NCBI GenBank assembly: GCA_029259055.1
Contig: JAPDJP010000002.1
Coordinates: 1-53,109 of the forward strand
Source of the DNA: Thermoplasmatota archaeon
GTDB lineage: Archaea; Thermoplasmatota; E2; UBA202; JdFR-43
Length of the DNA: 53,109 nucleotides
Direction: 5' to 3'
Each line of letters opens with the position of its first letter. The first letter of the stretch is position 1. Of this stretch, positions 42,568-52,117 are shown in pieces. Below the pieces are notes generated by a model. It ran no database searches, was not told the DNA's origin, and worked only from the letters and a program-made list of their open reading frames with translations. The translations under genes were made by a program, and so were the position numbers.

Positions 42568-44685
42568 ATGAAAAAAATTGTTATTGCAATATTGCTTGTA
42601 TTAATAACGGTTACTTTAAATTTTAAAGCTGAAGAAATGCCAAACATTGTTTATGTGGATGATGATTTTAATGAAAGTACTGTAGGGTGGAATATAACCC
42701 ATTTCAACAAAATACAGGATGGAATAAATGCTGTTGGAGAAAATGGTATTGTATATGTATATGATGGAATATATAATGAAAGCATAGTTATAAATAAAAC
42801 AATAAGCCTTATCGGAAAAAATATTCCATTGGTTAGAGAAATAAATGTTGAAAAGGCGGCAGAAATTAAAAATTTTGAAATCAGAAAAGGAGGAATAAAT
42901 ATAAATGCTTCAAACTGCCAAGTTGAAAATTGTAAAATATATGATTGTAATAAAGGAATAAGCATTACTTCCAACAATAGCACAATTAAAAACTGTATAA
43001 TCCAAAATAATACCTACGGAATTTATATAAAAGGAAATTCAAACTTAATATATTCAAACAATTTTATTGAAAATGATATTAACGCGTATGAAGAAGGAGA
43101 GAATATATGGTATAATGATAATACAGGAAATTATTGGTATGATTATGATGGCACAGATGAAAATGGAGATGGAATAGGTGATATTCCATATGAGATAAAC
43201 GGAAACTTTGATGATTATCCATTAATTTCTCCTATAGATTTATATCCTCCTTCAATAAATTTAACGATAAATGGTACATTAGGCAATAACGGATGGTATA
43301 TAAGCGATATAAATGTAACATTGAGTGCTACAGATGGTTATATAAATTATAGTATTGATGGTATATGGTATGAAAGCAATGAAAGTCTTGTTGAATTTTT
43401 ATTGGGGGAGGGAATACATGAAATAAAATATTACGCAATAGATGAGAAGGAAAATAAAGGAAGAATAGAAGAAGTAGAGATAAAAATAGATAAAACCCCA
43501 CCTTCCATTTCATATTTTTTAAACCCATCTTCACCAAACGGAAATAATGGTTGGTACGTAAGTAACGTTGAAATTTACCTATCAGCAAGTGATGAGAACG
43601 GCATAGATGAATTAAATTATAAAATTGATAAAGGTGGATGGGAAGATTATACTGGATTTTTCTTGATACAAGCTGAAGGATTGCATAATATATATTTTAG
43701 AGCAATTGATATTGCTGGAAATGAAAAAATAGAAAATGTTTCTCTAAAAATTGACAAAACACCTCCATATGTAAGTTTTAATATGGATAAAATAATCAAA
43801 GGAGAATATGAAATTAAATGGGATGCTTATGATGAAATTTCAAATTTAACGAATATCTCCATTTTATACTCTCCAGATGGCCAAGAATGGCAGGAGGTGG
43901 CGAGCTTTAATGGGAGCGTTACTTCTTATAAATGGAGAACTTATAATTATACGGATTCAAAAAATGCTTTTCTAAAAATTATTGTCCAAGATTCAGCTGG
44001 GAATATTGGAAATGAAACTTCTCAATTTGTTCTTGATAATTCCCCTCCATTTGTTAAAATAAATGAGCCAAAAGAAGGAAAATATTTTGGGAAAGATGAA
44101 TATGGAAACATTATAATAGAAATTGAATGGGAAGCATATGATGAAATTGATGAAAATCTGGATGGAAACATAACCATTGAATATTATGATGGAGAATGGA
44201 ACGTATTAGTTAAAAATTATAGTAATACCGGAAGATACACATTTAATGCAAAAGATTGGGAAGATGGTGTTTATAATATAAGGGTAAAAGCAAAAGATGA
44301 TGCTGGCAATGTTGGCATCGCTGAATCTGGAAATATTACCATTGATAAACAGCCTCCTTCTATTTATATATCAAAGCCTATGGAAGGATATCTATATATA
44401 AATTTATTTGGAAGGGAAATTTTACCACCTATTCCAGTTCCAGAAATTTATGATGTGATAGTAGTTGGAAAAATAACTGTAGAAGTTGTTGCAACAGATG
44501 CTCATTCTGGCATACAGAGGGTAGAGTTAAAAGCTGATAATTCTTCATATGTTGCTTATCAGCCTCCCTATAAATGGGAATGGAATCCTTCCTTAGGAGT
44601 ACATTCTCTAAAAGCAATTGCTTATGATAATGCTGGCAATTCTAAAGCTTGCGAGATTGAAAAAGTATTATGCATTAATTTATAA
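42568..44685 (+). CDS. Secreted protein: short beta-helix, Ig-like repeats and GYLYI module
   Basis: A 705-aa precursor with a signal peptide (about 1-20). The N-terminal NosD-like beta-helix (about 25-200) begins IVYVDDDFN and includes repeats such as NCKIYDCNKGISI. Then follow about four Ig/bacterial-adhesin-type repeats (about 220-600), two of which share NGWYxSxxxxxLSA and the linker KIDKTPPS/Y. The last domain (about 603-705) is the GYLYI module (KPMEGYLYI...VELKADNSSY...PYKWEWN). It is probably a surface adhesin. No membrane anchor is seen. It converges with dph2 with a 6-nt overlap. Confidence 0.8.
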   Translation: MKKIVIAILLVLITVTLNFKAEEMPNIVYVDDDFNESTVGWNITHFNKIQDGINAVGENGIVYVYDGIYNESIVINKTISLIGKNIPLVREINVEKAAEIKNFEIRKGGININASNCQVENCKIYDCNKGISITSNNSTIKNCIIQNNTYGIYIKGNSNLIYSNNFIENDINAYEEGENIWYNDNTGNYWYDYDGTDENGDGIGDIPYEINGNFDDYPLISPIDLYPPSINLTINGTLGNNGWYISDINVTLSATDGYINYSIDGIWYESNESLVEFLLGEGIHEIKYYAIDEKENKGRIEEVEIKIDKTPPSISYFLNPSSPNGNNGWYVSNVEIYLSASDENGIDELNYKIDKGGWEDYTGFFLIQAEGLHNIYFRAIDIAGNEKIENVSLKIDKTPPYVSFNMDKIIKGEYEIKWDAYDEISNLTNISILYSPDGQEWQEVASFNGSVTSYKWRTYNYTDSKNAFLKIIVQDSAGNIGNETSQFVLDNSPPFVKINEPKEGKYFGKDEYGNIIIEIEWEAYDEIDENLDGNITIEYYDGEWNVLVKNYSNTGRYTFNAKDWEDGVYNIRVKAKDDAGNVGIAESGNITIDKQPPSIYISKPMEGYLYINLFGREILPPIPVPEIYDVIVVGKITVEVVATDAHSGIQRVELKADNSSYVAYQPPYKWEWNPSLGVHSLKAIAYDNAGNSKACEIEKVLCINL

Positions 44686-45645
44686 AATCTGGTCAAACTC
44701 GTAAGATTTCCTCTCATTAAATAAAATCTGGGCTTCAATTGGAGTTAGTATTGGTTTTTTGTATTTTCCCGCATCATCAATAGCAACTCTAGGACAAGCT
44801 GTAGAGATATAACAATCAAAATCAAAATAATTTAATTTTTCATCAATATTATTCAAAAAAATCAGGTGAGCTTTTTTGCCAGCGTTTTCCACCAATTTTT
44901 TCATTTTTTTTGCTAATCTTATTCTTCTCTGTCCCAATTTTATACAAACTATTATGCCGAATTTTTTTGCCTCCATTGCTTTTGCAATCATAGCATATCT
45001 TTTTTTTATTATTCTATTTGCTATTTCCTCCACCTTGTATACTCTTTTTTCGATAGGATTAAAAACAACAACATCCTTCTTTGTAGCAATATAAAGTCCG
45101 ACAGGATGGAAAAATCCGTCTCCTATATACAAGAAATTGTTTATTTGCGAAGAAATCTGCATAGCGGATGAAAAATCGCAACCCAATATTTGACCATCAT
45201 ATGCTGTTCTCCTGCTTTTCTTTCCAATAAAAACTTTATAACCATTTTCTTCCAAAAATTTTTTGCATTCCCAAATTTTATGGACGAAAGGTGTTATGCT
45301 TACAAGTCCCACTTTTTTACCATTATATTCAAAAGTTCTTTTTAATTGCTTTATATCAAAGTTATATTTTGCTTCAATAAAAGATAATTTATACTTTAAA
45401 TAGGGCATTTTTGCTTCTCCTATAAATATGATTCTGTCGCATCTTTTGAAATCCTCTTCTAAAAAATCGCAAGCACCATAACAAGGTTCTAGAAGAAAAA
45501 CATTTATTCCTTTTTCCTCCAAAAAATTCAATATTTTGCTCGCATACGGAAAGAAACCTTCAGGTAATTTTATTCCGATTTTTTTTCCTTTCTTCGCTTC
45601 CTTTAGTAATTTCTTCTCGTCTATTTCATAATATTTTATTTTCAT
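44680..45645 (-). CDS. dph2: Diphthamide synthesis radical SAM-type enzyme Dph2
   Basis: A 321-aa Dph2. The three cysteines that hold the unusual iron-sulfur cluster are C59 (CYGACD), C156 (ILGCDFSS) and C284 (STACPRVAID). It makes a 3-amino-3-carboxypropyl radical from S-adenosylmethionine and adds it to a histidine of translation elongation factor 2, the first diphthamide step. Length and motifs match archaeal Dph2. It is last in the minus-strand block after hpt, mfnA and JAMM. A T-rich spacer separates it from the phosphoribosyltransferase gene. Confidence 0.95.
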   Translation of the reverse strand: MKIKYYEIDEKKLLKEAKKGKKIGIKLPEGFFPYASKILNFLEEKGINVFLLEPCYGACDFLEEDFKRCDRIIFIGEAKMPYLKYKLSFIEAKYNFDIKQLKRTFEYNGKKVGLVSITPFVHKIWECKKFLEENGYKVFIGKKSRRTAYDGQILGCDFSSAMQISSQINNFLYIGDGFFHPVGLYIATKKDVVVFNPIEKRVYKVEEIANRIIKKRYAMIAKAMEAKKFGIIVCIKLGQRRIRLAKKMKKLVENAGKKAHLIFLNNIDEKLNYFDFDCYISTACPRVAIDDAGKYKKPILTPIEAQILFNERKSYEFDQIL

Positions 45646-45679
45646 TTTTTATTTTTTAATGTTTTATTTATTTCTTTAT

Positions 45680-46258
45680 TTATTTATGTTTATTATTATT
45701 AATAGTGTTAATCATTTTTTTTATACTAACCACATCATTAACTTCAATATCAACTATCGTTTTTATTTCCATTCCAATTTCTTTTTCTATATCTTTCTTA
45801 TTTCCCTTATTTATCGCAATATATATACCCTTTATTTTTACTCCCATCTCTTTAAATGCTGAAACAACGGCTTTTAATGTCCCTCCAGTGCTTAAAACAT
45901 CATCTACAATAACAACTTCTTCTCCTTTTTCAATACCATTTATATACAATTTCTTCTCTGAATATCCTGTTTTTTGTATAATTTCTTTCTCTCCAGGTAA
46001 TCCATATTCTCTTTTTCTTATAATATTGAAAGGAATACCAGTTTTCAATGACAATGCTGTCGCAATAGGAATCCCCATAGCTTCCATTGTAACAATTTTA
46101 TCGCATTTAGGCATTTCTTTTAAAATTTCCTCAACAACTTCATTTAACAAATCTGGCTCAATATACGGTATACCATCTGTTATAGGATGAACAACATAAT
46201 TATAATCTCCTTTTTTTACTATGGGGGCTTTCTTTAAAGATTCTACAAGTTTTCTCAC
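45680..46258 (-). CDS. hpt: Hypoxanthine/guanine-type phosphoribosyltransferase (archaeal Hpt/PurR-like)
   Basis: A 192-aa type I phosphoribosyltransferase. The PRPP-binding loop VVIVDDVLSTGGT (115-127) is exact, and the pyrophosphate loop EAMGIPIATALS (about 59-70) precedes it. The N-terminus (RKLVESLKKAPIVKKGDYNYVVHP) is typical of archaeal Hpt, which salvages hypoxanthine and guanine; adenine cannot be excluded. It overlaps mfnA by 4 nt. Together with purH and purN it shows both new synthesis and salvage of purines. Confidence 0.9.
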   Translation of the reverse strand: MRKLVESLKKAPIVKKGDYNYVVHPITDGIPYIEPDLLNEVVEEILKEMPKCDKIVTMEAMGIPIATALSLKTGIPFNIIRKREYGLPGEKEIIQKTGYSEKKLYINGIEKGEEVVIVDDVLSTGGTLKAVVSAFKEMGVKIKGIYIAINKGNKKDIEKEIGMEIKTIVDIEVNDVVSIKKMINTINNNKHK

Positions 46259-47340
46259 TTTATCACCTCTTCCAAATCATTTACAAATTTATTAATCATA
46301 TCCTTTTCCACATGCGGCATCAAAACCACCCTTATAATTTCATTTTCCTCATCTATCCCCACATACCATCCCTTCTTCTTTAATTCTTCCGCCACCCTTT
46401 CAACATTTTTTAATTTTATTGCAACAATGTTGAGCACGGGCTTTACATATTCTATTTTCTTTTCATCAAGTAATTTTGTTAAATAAGCCGTTTTATTCAT
46501 ACATTCTTCCACAATTTTCTTATATCCTTCATATCCCAAAAAATGCATCACCGCATACGCGGAGGCTGCGGATGCCCCCGGCCTTGTACCTAATAGAGAA
46601 GCTTGAAATTTTGTGTGGGTGCATTTGCTCCTTACTTTTATTTCTTCTAGCCATTCCTTTTCCCTTAAAATTAAAAATCCACAAGGTATACAGGCCATTC
46701 CCATTTTATGGCCATCTACGCATATACTGCTTATTTTCGCTCTGAAATCGAAAACTTTATTGCTTATAAATGGAATTACAAATCCTCCAAAAGCTGCATC
46801 CACATGAACAAATATATTTTCATCATAGCATATATCTGCTATTTCTTCTATTTCATCAATATATCCAAAATTTGTATTACCAGCTATTGTTACAACGCAT
46901 GCTGTCTTTGAAGAAATTTTTTTCTTGACTTCATTAGCTTTCATATAATATTTACAATCAATAACCTTTAATTTTAAATTTAATATAGAGGAGGCCTTTA
47001 AAAATGAAAAATGAGCTTGTTTCGGTAGAACAATTTCATTTTTATTGCTAAGTAATTTAAAAATCCACATTGCAACTATATTGCTTTCTGTTCCTCCTGA
47101 GGTTAATAGGCCTGCATAAGTTGGAGGAGCATGAAGGAGATTTGCAATCCATTCAATTGCTTTTTCTTCCAATTCCTTTGTTCCTTTAAATAATTCATAA
47201 TCTCCAAGATTTGTTTCAATAAACATTTTATATGCTTCTATAGCAATTTTATGAGGGGGCGTACACATAGAACCGAGTATTTGTTTATATTTAGCATCCT
47301 TTTCCCTTATTTTCTCTAATTCATTTAATATATCCCTCAT
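46255..47340 (-). CDS. mfnA: PLP-dependent L-tyrosine/L-aspartate decarboxylase MfnA
   Basis: A 361-aa group II decarboxylase. The pyridoxal phosphate lysine is K212 in VDGHKMGM, and the cofactor Asp is D181 in HVDAAFGGF. The SGGTESN loop (81-87) and CTPPH near the start fit the archaeal MfnA group. In methanogens it forms tyramine for methanofuran; in other archaea it makes beta-alanine from aspartate for coenzyme A. No other methanofuran gene is seen here, so the aspartate role is at least as likely. It is coupled to hpt and JAMM by 4-nt overlaps. Confidence 0.92.
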   Translation of the reverse strand: MRDILNELEKIREKDAKYKQILGSMCTPPHKIAIEAYKMFIETNLGDYELFKGTKELEEKAIEWIANLLHAPPTYAGLLTSGGTESNIVAMWIFKLLSNKNEIVLPKQAHFSFLKASSILNLKLKVIDCKYYMKANEVKKKISSKTACVVTIAGNTNFGYIDEIEEIADICYDENIFVHVDAAFGGFVIPFISNKVFDFRAKISSICVDGHKMGMACIPCGFLILREKEWLEEIKVRSKCTHTKFQASLLGTRPGASAASAYAVMHFLGYEGYKKIVEECMNKTAYLTKLLDEKKIEYVKPVLNIVAIKLKNVERVAEELKKKGWYVGIDEENEIIRVVLMPHVEKDMINKFVNDLEEVIK

Positions 47341-47705
47341 ACTACTTCCACTTCCACTTCATTTCCATTATAATCATATGCTTTCCATGAAAAATCATCA
47401 TAAGGATATGCTATTATGATATGGATTTTTCCGTGCTTTCTAAAAGTATATAAATCTCCTTCCGATGGATATGGATTCCCGCTCGGATGGGAATGAACAG
47501 TTCCAACTATTGAATAATCGATAGGAGCCATATAAATGTTGAAGGTTGCATGCCTTTTTCCGTATGTCATTTGGGGGAGTAAAACAAACTCTTCTATAAT
47601 ATTTTCTTTGCCTACAGAAAGTAGGGCTAAAAATTCTCTTGGATGTAATTCTTTCGCTGCCTCCTTTATTGTTTCAAGACATTCTTTTTTAATTTTCCAT
47701 TTCAT
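47337..47705 (-). CDS. JAMM/MPN+ metalloprotease (archaeal Rpn11-like)
   Basis: A 122-aa JAMM domain with the full motif: E24 (HPREFLALL) and HSHPSGNPYPSEGD carrying H71, H73, S81 and D84. Such archaeal enzymes remove ubiquitin-like SAMP proteins from targets or release sulfur carriers. It lies in the same strand block as a proteasome alpha subunit, which fits a role in protein turnover. It is first of the JAMM-mfnA-hpt group. The upstream region to 47744 is a run of TATA-like AT sequence. Confidence 0.93.
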   Translation of the reverse strand: MKWKIKKECLETIKEAAKELHPREFLALLSVGKENIIEEFVLLPQMTYGKRHATFNIYMAPIDYSIVGTVHSHPSGNPYPSEGDLYTFRKHGKIHIIIAYPYDDFSWKAYDYNGNEVEVEVV

Positions 47706-47744
47706 CTTATCTTTTTATATTTTTATATTTTATAATTTATAATC

Positions 47745-48539
47745 CTATTTATAACTAAGTTTTTCATATATTCTATTATAAAAACTATCTTTCAATTTTA
47801 TAAATCTTGCTTTCCTTTCTGATTTGACAATTTCTAACTCATCATTAGGGGACATGTTATAAATATGTAATCCATCTATTGCAATTTTCGCTGTTTTCTC
47901 AACCTCTATCTTAATTTTTCTATCAGAAGGTATAACAATTGGAGGGGAGAGATGGCGAAAAGGTGCTATGGGGGCGATAACAAAAGCATTTAAACATGGT
48001 TCAATAACTGGTCCTCCCACTGACAAAGCATAACTTGTTGAGCCCATAGGAGTTGCAATTATTAAACCATCTCCAAATATGCTTTGTGTTAAAATACCAT
48101 TTATATACAATTTTAAAAGCAAAATTTTACCAATATTTGCAGTATGAATAGCTACCTCATTTGCCGCATCTGGTAATTCATTTCCATTCAAAAAAGCCTT
48201 CAATTTTATTCTTTCTTCTATATAATAATCTCCATTTTTTACTCTTTTTATAGCTTCTTCCGCCTCTTCAGGCTCCACTTCTGTTAAAAAACCGATTCTA
48301 CCAGTATTTATTGAAAAAATGGGTTTTGTTGTATGTTGCAACGTCATCAAAATTGTTCCGTCTCCTCCTACAATTATTATTTTATCCGCTTTTTTTCCAA
48401 TCTCTTCCATTGAGTATCCTTTCATTCCCATATATTCTGCTATCTTTTTTTCAAGAATAACATCTTCTAGCATTCCATATATTTTTCTGCCTATTAAAAA
48501 TGATTCTTCTGAAGGCTTACAAATCAATCCCCAGCTCAT
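47745..48539 (-). CDS. nadK: NAD kinase
   Basis: A 264-aa NAD kinase. The ATP-binding motif is VGGDGT (57-62). Substrate-site segments are NTGRIGFLTEV, DAANEVAIHT (the NE/D motif) and GDGLIIATPMGSTSYALSVGGP. It phosphorylates NAD to NADP. Its ATG overlaps the stop of the inositol-monophosphatase-family gene by 4 nt. In M. jannaschii a single protein (MJ0917) joins the same two domains in the same order, so here they are a split version. Confidence 0.95.
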   Translation of the reverse strand: MSWGLICKPSEESFLIGRKIYGMLEDVILEKKIAEYMGMKGYSMEEIGKKADKIIIVGGDGTILMTLQHTTKPIFSINTGRIGFLTEVEPEEAEEAIKRVKNGDYYIEERIKLKAFLNGNELPDAANEVAIHTANIGKILLLKLYINGILTQSIFGDGLIIATPMGSTSYALSVGGPVIEPCLNAFVIAPIAPFRHLSPPIVIPSDRKIKIEVEKTAKIAIDGLHIYNMSPNDELEIVKSERKARFIKLKDSFYNRIYEKLSYK

Positions 48540-49300
48540 TTTACCCCCCCAATCAATTTTTTTAATATTTCATTGCTGGCAACAGCGAGCACGCTACTCC
48601 TTATATTTAAATTTAGAGGAACATTTAAAATTTCCCCATTCGCATTATAAACTTCCCCTCCCGCTTCTCTTACAATTAAACATCCAGCAGCAAAATCAGT
48701 TACTCGCAAACTTTCCTTAGGCATAAAATAAGCATGAATAGCCCCACTCGCAACCAAGCACATTTCCAGCGCCGCCGCGCCCATCGCTCTTATTGTATGC
48801 AATTCAACAAGCTTCCATGTTTTTTCATTACCTGATTCCCCCAAAGTTAAACAATATATTATATCCGAATAATCTTTGCTAACTTCTATTCTTTTTCCAT
48901 TCAAAAAAGCACCATCATCCTTAAAAGCTTCATAGACATCCCCTGTTGGTATATTCTTTACTATTCCATATTCAATATCTTCAATATTTTTTCTTCCTAT
49001 AGCAATAGAAATCCCATAAAAAGGGATGCCATGAAAAGCATTTCTTGTTCCATCTATTGGGTCTAAAACAATAATATATTCTTTCCCATTGTCAATATAT
49101 CCTATTTCTTCTGATAAAATATTTGCTTCTTTACCAATAATATCTAAAGCGATTTCCTCCGCTACTTTATCTATATACAAAGTTGGTGTACCATCTGCTC
49201 CTATTTCTATTTCTATTCCAAATTTATTTTTATCTTCTTTTTTTATCCTTTTATCTATTGCTTCGATAGCTTCTTTTGCAATATCAATTAATTTATCCAT
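48536..49300 (-). CDS. Inositol-monophosphatase-family phosphatase (probable NADP phosphatase / FBPase IV)
   Basis: A 254-aa phosphatase from the ATG at 49300 (MDKLIDIAKEA); a TTG at 49318 would add six residues and overlap the pcc1 stop. Metal sites are visible: E64-E65 in LSEEIG, D80 and D83 in VLDPIDGTRN, and the C-terminal Asp in RVTDFAAGC. Archaeal members act on inositol phosphates, fructose bisphosphate and NADP. Coupling to NAD kinase supports a NADP phosphatase role, giving control of the NAD/NADP ratio from one operon. Confidence 0.92.
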   Translation of the reverse strand: MDKLIDIAKEAIEAIDKRIKKEDKNKFGIEIEIGADGTPTLYIDKVAEEIALDIIGKEANILSEEIGYIDNGKEYIIVLDPIDGTRNAFHGIPFYGISIAIGRKNIEDIEYGIVKNIPTGDVYEAFKDDGAFLNGKRIEVSKDYSDIIYCLTLGESGNEKTWKLVELHTIRAMGAAALEMCLVASGAIHAYFMPKESLRVTDFAAGCLIVREAGGEVYNANGEILNVPLNLNIRSSVLAVASNEILKKLIGGVK

Positions 49301-49314
49301 TAGAAGGAAATAAA

Positions 49315-49557
49315 TCAACCATTATATTTTTTATTCTCTTTAATTTCATTAATGATTCTTTCTATCATATCAATCCACTTTATAAATGCATTACATGCTG
49401 CTCTCAAATTTGATATACTGTTTGCTTCTATTTCAAAAAATAATTTTTTATCTTTTAAATAACATTTCACATTCACTTTTGGAGCTTCTTCATATCTTAA
49501 TGCATTATAAATTGTTTCATTATATTTGCTTCTTATTTCTAACTTTATCTTATGCAT
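49315..49557 (-). CDS. pcc1: KEOPS complex subunit Pcc1
   Basis: An 80-aa Pcc1-like protein. The C-terminal half contains FEIEANSISNLRAACNAFIKWIDMIERI, the dimerisation helix typical of Pcc1 (CTAG family). KEOPS makes the universal t6A modification of tRNA. Its ATG directly follows the rpoP stop, with no spacer. In many archaea a prefoldin gene comes next; here the phosphatase gene takes that place. Confidence 0.88.
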   Translation of the reverse strand: MHKIKLEIRSKYNETIYNALRYEEAPKVNVKCYLKDKKLFFEIEANSISNLRAACNAFIKWIDMIERIINEIKENKKYNG

Positions 49558-49698
49558 TTATCTTGCTTTCAATTTTTTGGCAATTGTTCCTCTTTCTTTA
49601 TAAAAAATTTTTCCTCCACAATATGGACATCTAATACCCATTCTCTCTGTATCTATATCAACGTTTTTTCCACATTTTGCACACTTATAAGCAATCAT
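49558..49698 (-). CDS. rpoP: DNA-directed RNA polymerase subunit P (Rpb12 homologue)
   Basis: A 46-aa protein with a four-cysteine zinc ribbon: YKCAKCGKNV, then MGIRCPYCGGKIFYKERG, ending in KAR. This is the usual size and pattern of archaeal RpoP. It lies 1 nt after the eL43 stop and directly before pcc1, the standard order. It is an essential small subunit near RpoD and RpoN. Confidence 0.95.
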   Translation of the reverse strand: MIAYKCAKCGKNVDIDTERMGIRCPYCGGKIFYKERGTIAKKLKAR

Positions 49699-49699
49699 A

Positions 49700-49969
49700 T
49701 TATCTTCCTAAAATACTTTTAATGCTCTTTTCAACATCTCTTCCAGTCAATGTTCTAGGAAGATAGGCTCCTCCAGCAAACTTTGCATTGCATTTCCTAC
49801 AAACCCATATTCCAGTGCTTTCTCTTTTTACTCTTTTCCTTCCGCATCTTGGGCAAAGATGCCATTGCCTTTGCTTTTCCTCAATAGCTTTTATTCTGTA
49901 TCTTATTTTAACTCCATATCTTGGCCCATACCTTCCAGCTGACTTAACTTTTTTGGTTCTCTTTGCCAT
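49700..49969 (-). CDS. rpl37ae: Large ribosomal subunit protein eL43 (L37Ae)
   Basis: An 89-aa zinc-ribbon ribosomal protein. The motif [10 protein letters not shown] and [16 protein letters not shown] gives four zinc cysteines. The basic N-terminus [18 protein letters not shown] is typical of archaeal and eukaryotic L37Ae. It overlaps the end of rrp42 by 26 nt and has a GGAAGG element before its ATG. Confidence 0.97.
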   Translation of the reverse strand: MAKRTKKVKSAGRYGPRYGVKIRYRIKAIEEKQRQWHLCPRCGRKRVKRESTGIWVCRKCNAKFAGGAYLPRTLTGRDVEKSIKSILGR

Positions 49970-50756
49970 TTCCTTCCCCCAGCAATTTCCTTATCTTCTT
50001 TGCATGAATCTGCGCACGCTTTATAATATTTTTTATTTCATCAATTGTAAAACTTCCTCTTAATCCTTTCTGCATCGCTCTTATATCTCCATTTTTATCC
50101 AGTGCAACAGTAAAACGAGCTTGTGCAATTTGTTCTTCCTCCAAGCAAGGATCCACGACTATAAAATTCTCGTATTTAACAAATGTGCAACTAACAGGAG
50201 GAGAGCCAACAGGTAATGGCTTGTTTTCTCCTAATCCATATCTTTCATTTGGTATAATTGTATTTTGCAACGCTGCAGAAGCTGCTAATGAACATGCATC
50301 GAATAAATTCCCGTCATAATCTAGAACATGTAAATCTATGAATACAATCCATACTTTTTCTCCAGGCTCTATACAAAGCTTATCAAAAGGAATGTATTTA
50401 GATTCTCTTATTCCTCGATCAACCACTCTTGCAAGTTCAATTGCATCTGGAGTTGGCGGACCAGGCTCAAATTCTGGAGAAGCTAAAGGAGGAAGTTCTG
50501 CAGAAGTTGTCATTGCTCCTTCTTCAGGCGAATCGGGATATGGTTCTCCTACCTCCAATTTTATTCCAGCTAAGACCATTGTATTTCCTATTTTTACCCT
50601 CGCTGAGCCCTCCGCCTTCTTTATTATATTCCTTTCTATTTTTATTGGCCTGTATTCGTCAGCGCTTCTTCCATCCGGTCTTTTCTTTTCTTTTGCAAGC
50701 CTGGCCAAATAATCTTTTTTTATGGCAGATACCCTTTTAACTTCCGGTATTTCCAT
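49944..50756 (-). CDS. rrp42: Exosome complex subunit Rrp42
   Basis: A 270-aa RNase PH-family protein. Recognisable parts are [38 protein letters not shown], and [24 protein letters not shown]. Rrp42 itself lacks phosphorolytic activity but forms the hexameric ring with Rrp41 and shapes its RNA channel. Its ATG overlaps the rrp41 stop (TAATG). Confidence 0.97.
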   Translation of the reverse strand: MEIPEVKRVSAIKKDYLARLAKEKKRPDGRSADEYRPIKIERNIIKKAEGSARVKIGNTMVLAGIKLEVGEPYPDSPEEGAMTTSAELPPLASPEFEPGPPTPDAIELARVVDRGIRESKYIPFDKLCIEPGEKVWIVFIDLHVLDYDGNLFDACSLAASAALQNTIIPNERYGLGENKPLPVGSPPVSCTFVKYENFIVVDPCLEEEQIAQARFTVALDKNGDIRAMQKGLRGSFTIDEIKNIIKRAQIHAKKIRKLLGEGNGKENQKS

Positions 50757-51463
50757 TATTTCACCTCAAAAGTTTTATATTTATTTAATAAAGCCTGCCT
50801 TTGCAGTTTTGCAACTTGCTTACAACCCTTTATAGCAAGCTCTAAAGCTTCCTCAAATTCTTTATACGTTAAATGTCCATCCATTTGAAGCAATAAAATT
50901 TCCTCAGTTCTTGGAGCTATGGCAACTGGCAAATCAGCCTCTCCCTCCTTATCTTCCTCACTCGTTAAATCCAAGACTACAACACCATCAACCTTTCCAG
51001 CTGCACATGCAACAGGTATATCTCTCATAGGAATGCCAGCATCCGCCAATGCGACAGCAGCAGCGGTTATTCCAGCGCATCTTGTGCCAGCCTCAGCATC
51101 GAGTACTTCTATACATATATCAATAGTTGTTCTAGGGAAAAGTTCTGTAAATATTACGCTTTCTAATGCTTCTGAGGTAACTTTTGATATTTCTGTGCTT
51201 CTTCTATCCGGACCTGGACGCTTTCTCTCTTCAACACTAAATGATGCCATGCTATAGCGAGCATTTACCAACGCTTTTGTAGGGTCTTGTATATGGCGGG
51301 GTAATGCTTCTCTTGGTCCGTATACAGCAGCCATTATTTTGTTTCCTCCCCATTCCAAATAGCATGAGCCATCCGCCCTATATAATACGCCTGCTTCAAT
51401 TTTTATAGGCCTTAATTCATCTGGCTTTCTTCCATCTATTCTTATTCCATCCTTTATCAACAT
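50756..51463 (-). CDS. rrp41: Exosome complex exonuclease Rrp41
   Basis: A 235-aa catalytic subunit of the exosome. Motifs are [18 protein letters not shown], the [10 protein letters not shown] loop, [11 protein letters not shown], and [26 protein letters not shown]. It degrades RNA from the 3' end using phosphate and can also add A-rich tails. It sits directly between rrp4 and rrp42, as usual in archaea, and starts 1 nt after the rrp4 stop. Confidence 0.97.
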   Translation of the reverse strand: MLIKDGIRIDGRKPDELRPIKIEAGVLYRADGSCYLEWGGNKIMAAVYGPREALPRHIQDPTKALVNARYSMASFSVEERKRPGPDRRSTEISKVTSEALESVIFTELFPRTTIDICIEVLDAEAGTRCAGITAAAVALADAGIPMRDIPVACAAGKVDGVVVLDLTSEEDKEGEADLPVAIAPRTEEILLLQMDGHLTYKEFEEALELAIKGCKQVAKLQRQALLNKYKTFEVK

Positions 51464-52117
51464 TTAACCACCTAACATTTTTATTATCCTTTCAGTTAGC
51501 CCAAAAGTATGAGCTTCTTTTTCAATTTTTCTTAAAGCTTTGATGAGCAAATTAACGTTTTCATCTTCTCCTTTTATCCATATTCTACCATTTTGGCCGA
51601 CAAATATCCAGCATTTTGTATATCTTTTCAGTATATTAAGCATGGAAGCATTTTTTCCTATTACTCTTGGAATTTTTGAAGGTTGTATTTCTATTATTAT
51701 ACCATCTTCTATTTTTCTGCATGGCTTGCTTTTCATTGTTATTTCTATATTTCTTGCTTCATCGATTAATTTAATTATAGCTACAATTACGTCCCCAACC
51801 CTTAAATATTTATACGTTTCTCCGTATTCCATTTTCCAAGGAACTTCTTCCATTGTTAAAAATGCAGGATAGGGAGCATTTATATCAACGATCCAAGCAT
51901 TTTTGAAAACTTCTTGAACTACCCCTATAACTGTATCTCCAACATTTGGATCATATACTCCTGACAATGGTATCACATTGACATACTTTCCTTTCTCTTC
52001 TAATATTCCTAAACGAGATGAATATATTTTATCTCCTTCTTTAAATGTTCCCTTCCCTGGCAGTTTGCTTTTTGCATCTCCTACAATACTTCCAGGCAAA
52101 ACTATTTCCCGCATCAT
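51464..52117 (-). CDS. rrp4: Exosome RNA-binding subunit Rrp4
   Basis: A 217-aa cap protein of the exosome. An N-terminal domain (VLPGSIVGDAKSKLPGKGTF), an S1 domain (about 60-130, VGDTVIGVVQEVFKNAWIVDI) and a KH-type domain (RVIGKNASMLNILK, VGQNGRIWIKG) are all visible. It binds substrate RNA, A-rich tails in particular, and feeds it to the ring. The ATG overlaps the SBDS stop by 4 nt. Confidence 0.97.
   Translation of the reverse strand: MMREIVLPGSIVGDAKSKLPGKGTFKEGDKIYSSRLGILEEKGKYVNVIPLSGVYDPNVGDTVIGVVQEVFKNAWIVDINAPYPAFLTMEEVPWKMEYGETYKYLRVGDVIVAIIKLIDEARNIEITMKSKPCRKIEDGIIIEIQPSKIPRVIGKNASMLNILKRYTKCWIFVGQNGRIWIKGEDENVNLLIKALRKIEKEAHTFGLTERIIKMLGG

Noticed and set aside
45646-45720. 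A T-rich repeat-like stretch between dph2 and the phosphoribosyltransferase gene.
   Set aside because: It is simple AT-rich sequence plus Asn/Lys codons at the end of the gene, with no repeat unit.
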